From an uncultured Mucispirillum sp. (GTDB lineage Bacteria > Chrysiogenota > Deferribacteres > Deferribacterales > Mucispirillaceae): a DNA stretch of 5,927 bases. The notes beneath the pieces were generated by a model, which worked only from the letters and a program-made list of their open reading frames with translations, made no database searches and was not told the origin of the DNA. The DNA lies in contig CAMWVK010000114.1 in NCBI GenBank assembly GCA_947177675.1, positions 1-5,927 of the forward strand, given 5' to 3'. The position numbers and the translations under genes are program-made. Shown here piece by piece: positions 5,832 to 5,927 of this stretch. Position 1 is the first letter of the stretch. Each line of letters opens with the position of its first letter.

Positions 5832-5927
5832 CTAATATTTTCCCAATGGATGTGTCTGCATAAATCTGATAATTTCGTTTTGAATTGCTTCTTTTGCCAT
5901 ATCAAGAAACCTGTAATACATATTAAC
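5832..5927 (-). CDS. 3' end of an unidentified gene, cut by the window edge
   Basis: The - strand frame is open from the window edge to a TAG (complement of 5832-5834), giving the last 31 residues of a protein that ends in HPLGKY. The stretch is amphipathic and protein-like (FLDMAKEAIQNEIIRF), and its codons (GCA, ACA, CCA, AGA, ATT) match those of the neighbouring genes. Another - strand frame is also open here but reads as an unlikely W/C/H-rich sequence. No ribosome-binding site precedes the internal ATG codons, so this is more likely a C-terminus than a complete small gene. It converges on the exported-protein gene with 54 bp between the two stops. No family is recognised. Confidence 0.55.
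   Translation of the reverse strand, partial: VNMYYRFLDMAKEAIQNEIIRFMQTHPLGKY

Noticed and set aside
1..5927. Search for tRNA or rRNA genes, CRISPR arrays, insertion sequences and long direct repeats
   Set aside because: Nothing convincing was seen: intergenic space is short, no repeat-spacer pattern or transposase motif is visible, and no tRNA-like T-loop signature stands out. A covariance-model scan would be the decisive test for small RNAs.

Overview
The window comes from an AT-rich bacterial genome, about 30% G+C by eye. It uses the standard bacterial code: TAA, TAG and TGA all serve as stops, and one gene starts with TTG. An oxygen-sensitive [4Fe-4S] activase beside a 2-hydroxyacyl-CoA dehydratase-family partner points to an anaerobe or microaerophile. 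The Kef-type antiporter and a Sec-exported protein with clustered cysteines would suit a Gram-negative cell. Low-GC host-associated anaerobes such as Deferribacterota (for example Mucispirillum) fit the overall flavour, but the sequence does not prove a taxon.

Layout. Positions 1-104 are an unresolved edge carrying a gene end or a gene start. A strong rightward intrinsic terminator follows at 105-134, then AT-rich spacer to 232 with nothing convincing in it. From 4775 leftward to 233 runs a tight four-gene minus-strand array. In transcription order it is: (A) a GNAT-fold protein with a C-terminal coiled coil and membrane anchor; (B) an HgdB/YjiM/double-cubane-type iron-sulfur protein; (C) its BcrA/BadF/HgdC-type ATPase activase; (D) a CPA2 (KefB-like) cation:proton antiporter with RCK domains. 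The gaps are 9 nt (A-B), a 4-nt ATGA overlap (B-C) and 26 nt (C-D), so one transcript is likely. To the right, a divergent gene at 4902-5777 encodes an exported protein of unknown function. Converging on it from the right edge is the 3' end of an unidentified minus-strand gene (5832-5927).

Working together. B and C form a recognisable two-component module: the activase hydrolyses ATP to push a low-potential electron onto the iron-sulfur partner. The cysteine pattern of B leaves open either a dehydratase or a double-cubane-cluster reductase. Why a membrane-anchored GNAT protein leads the operon and a cation/proton antiporter ends it is unknown, and this is the most interesting question here. 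The divergent promoters of A and of the exported gene appear to share one self-complementary -35 hexamer (4828-4833), which could couple their expression.
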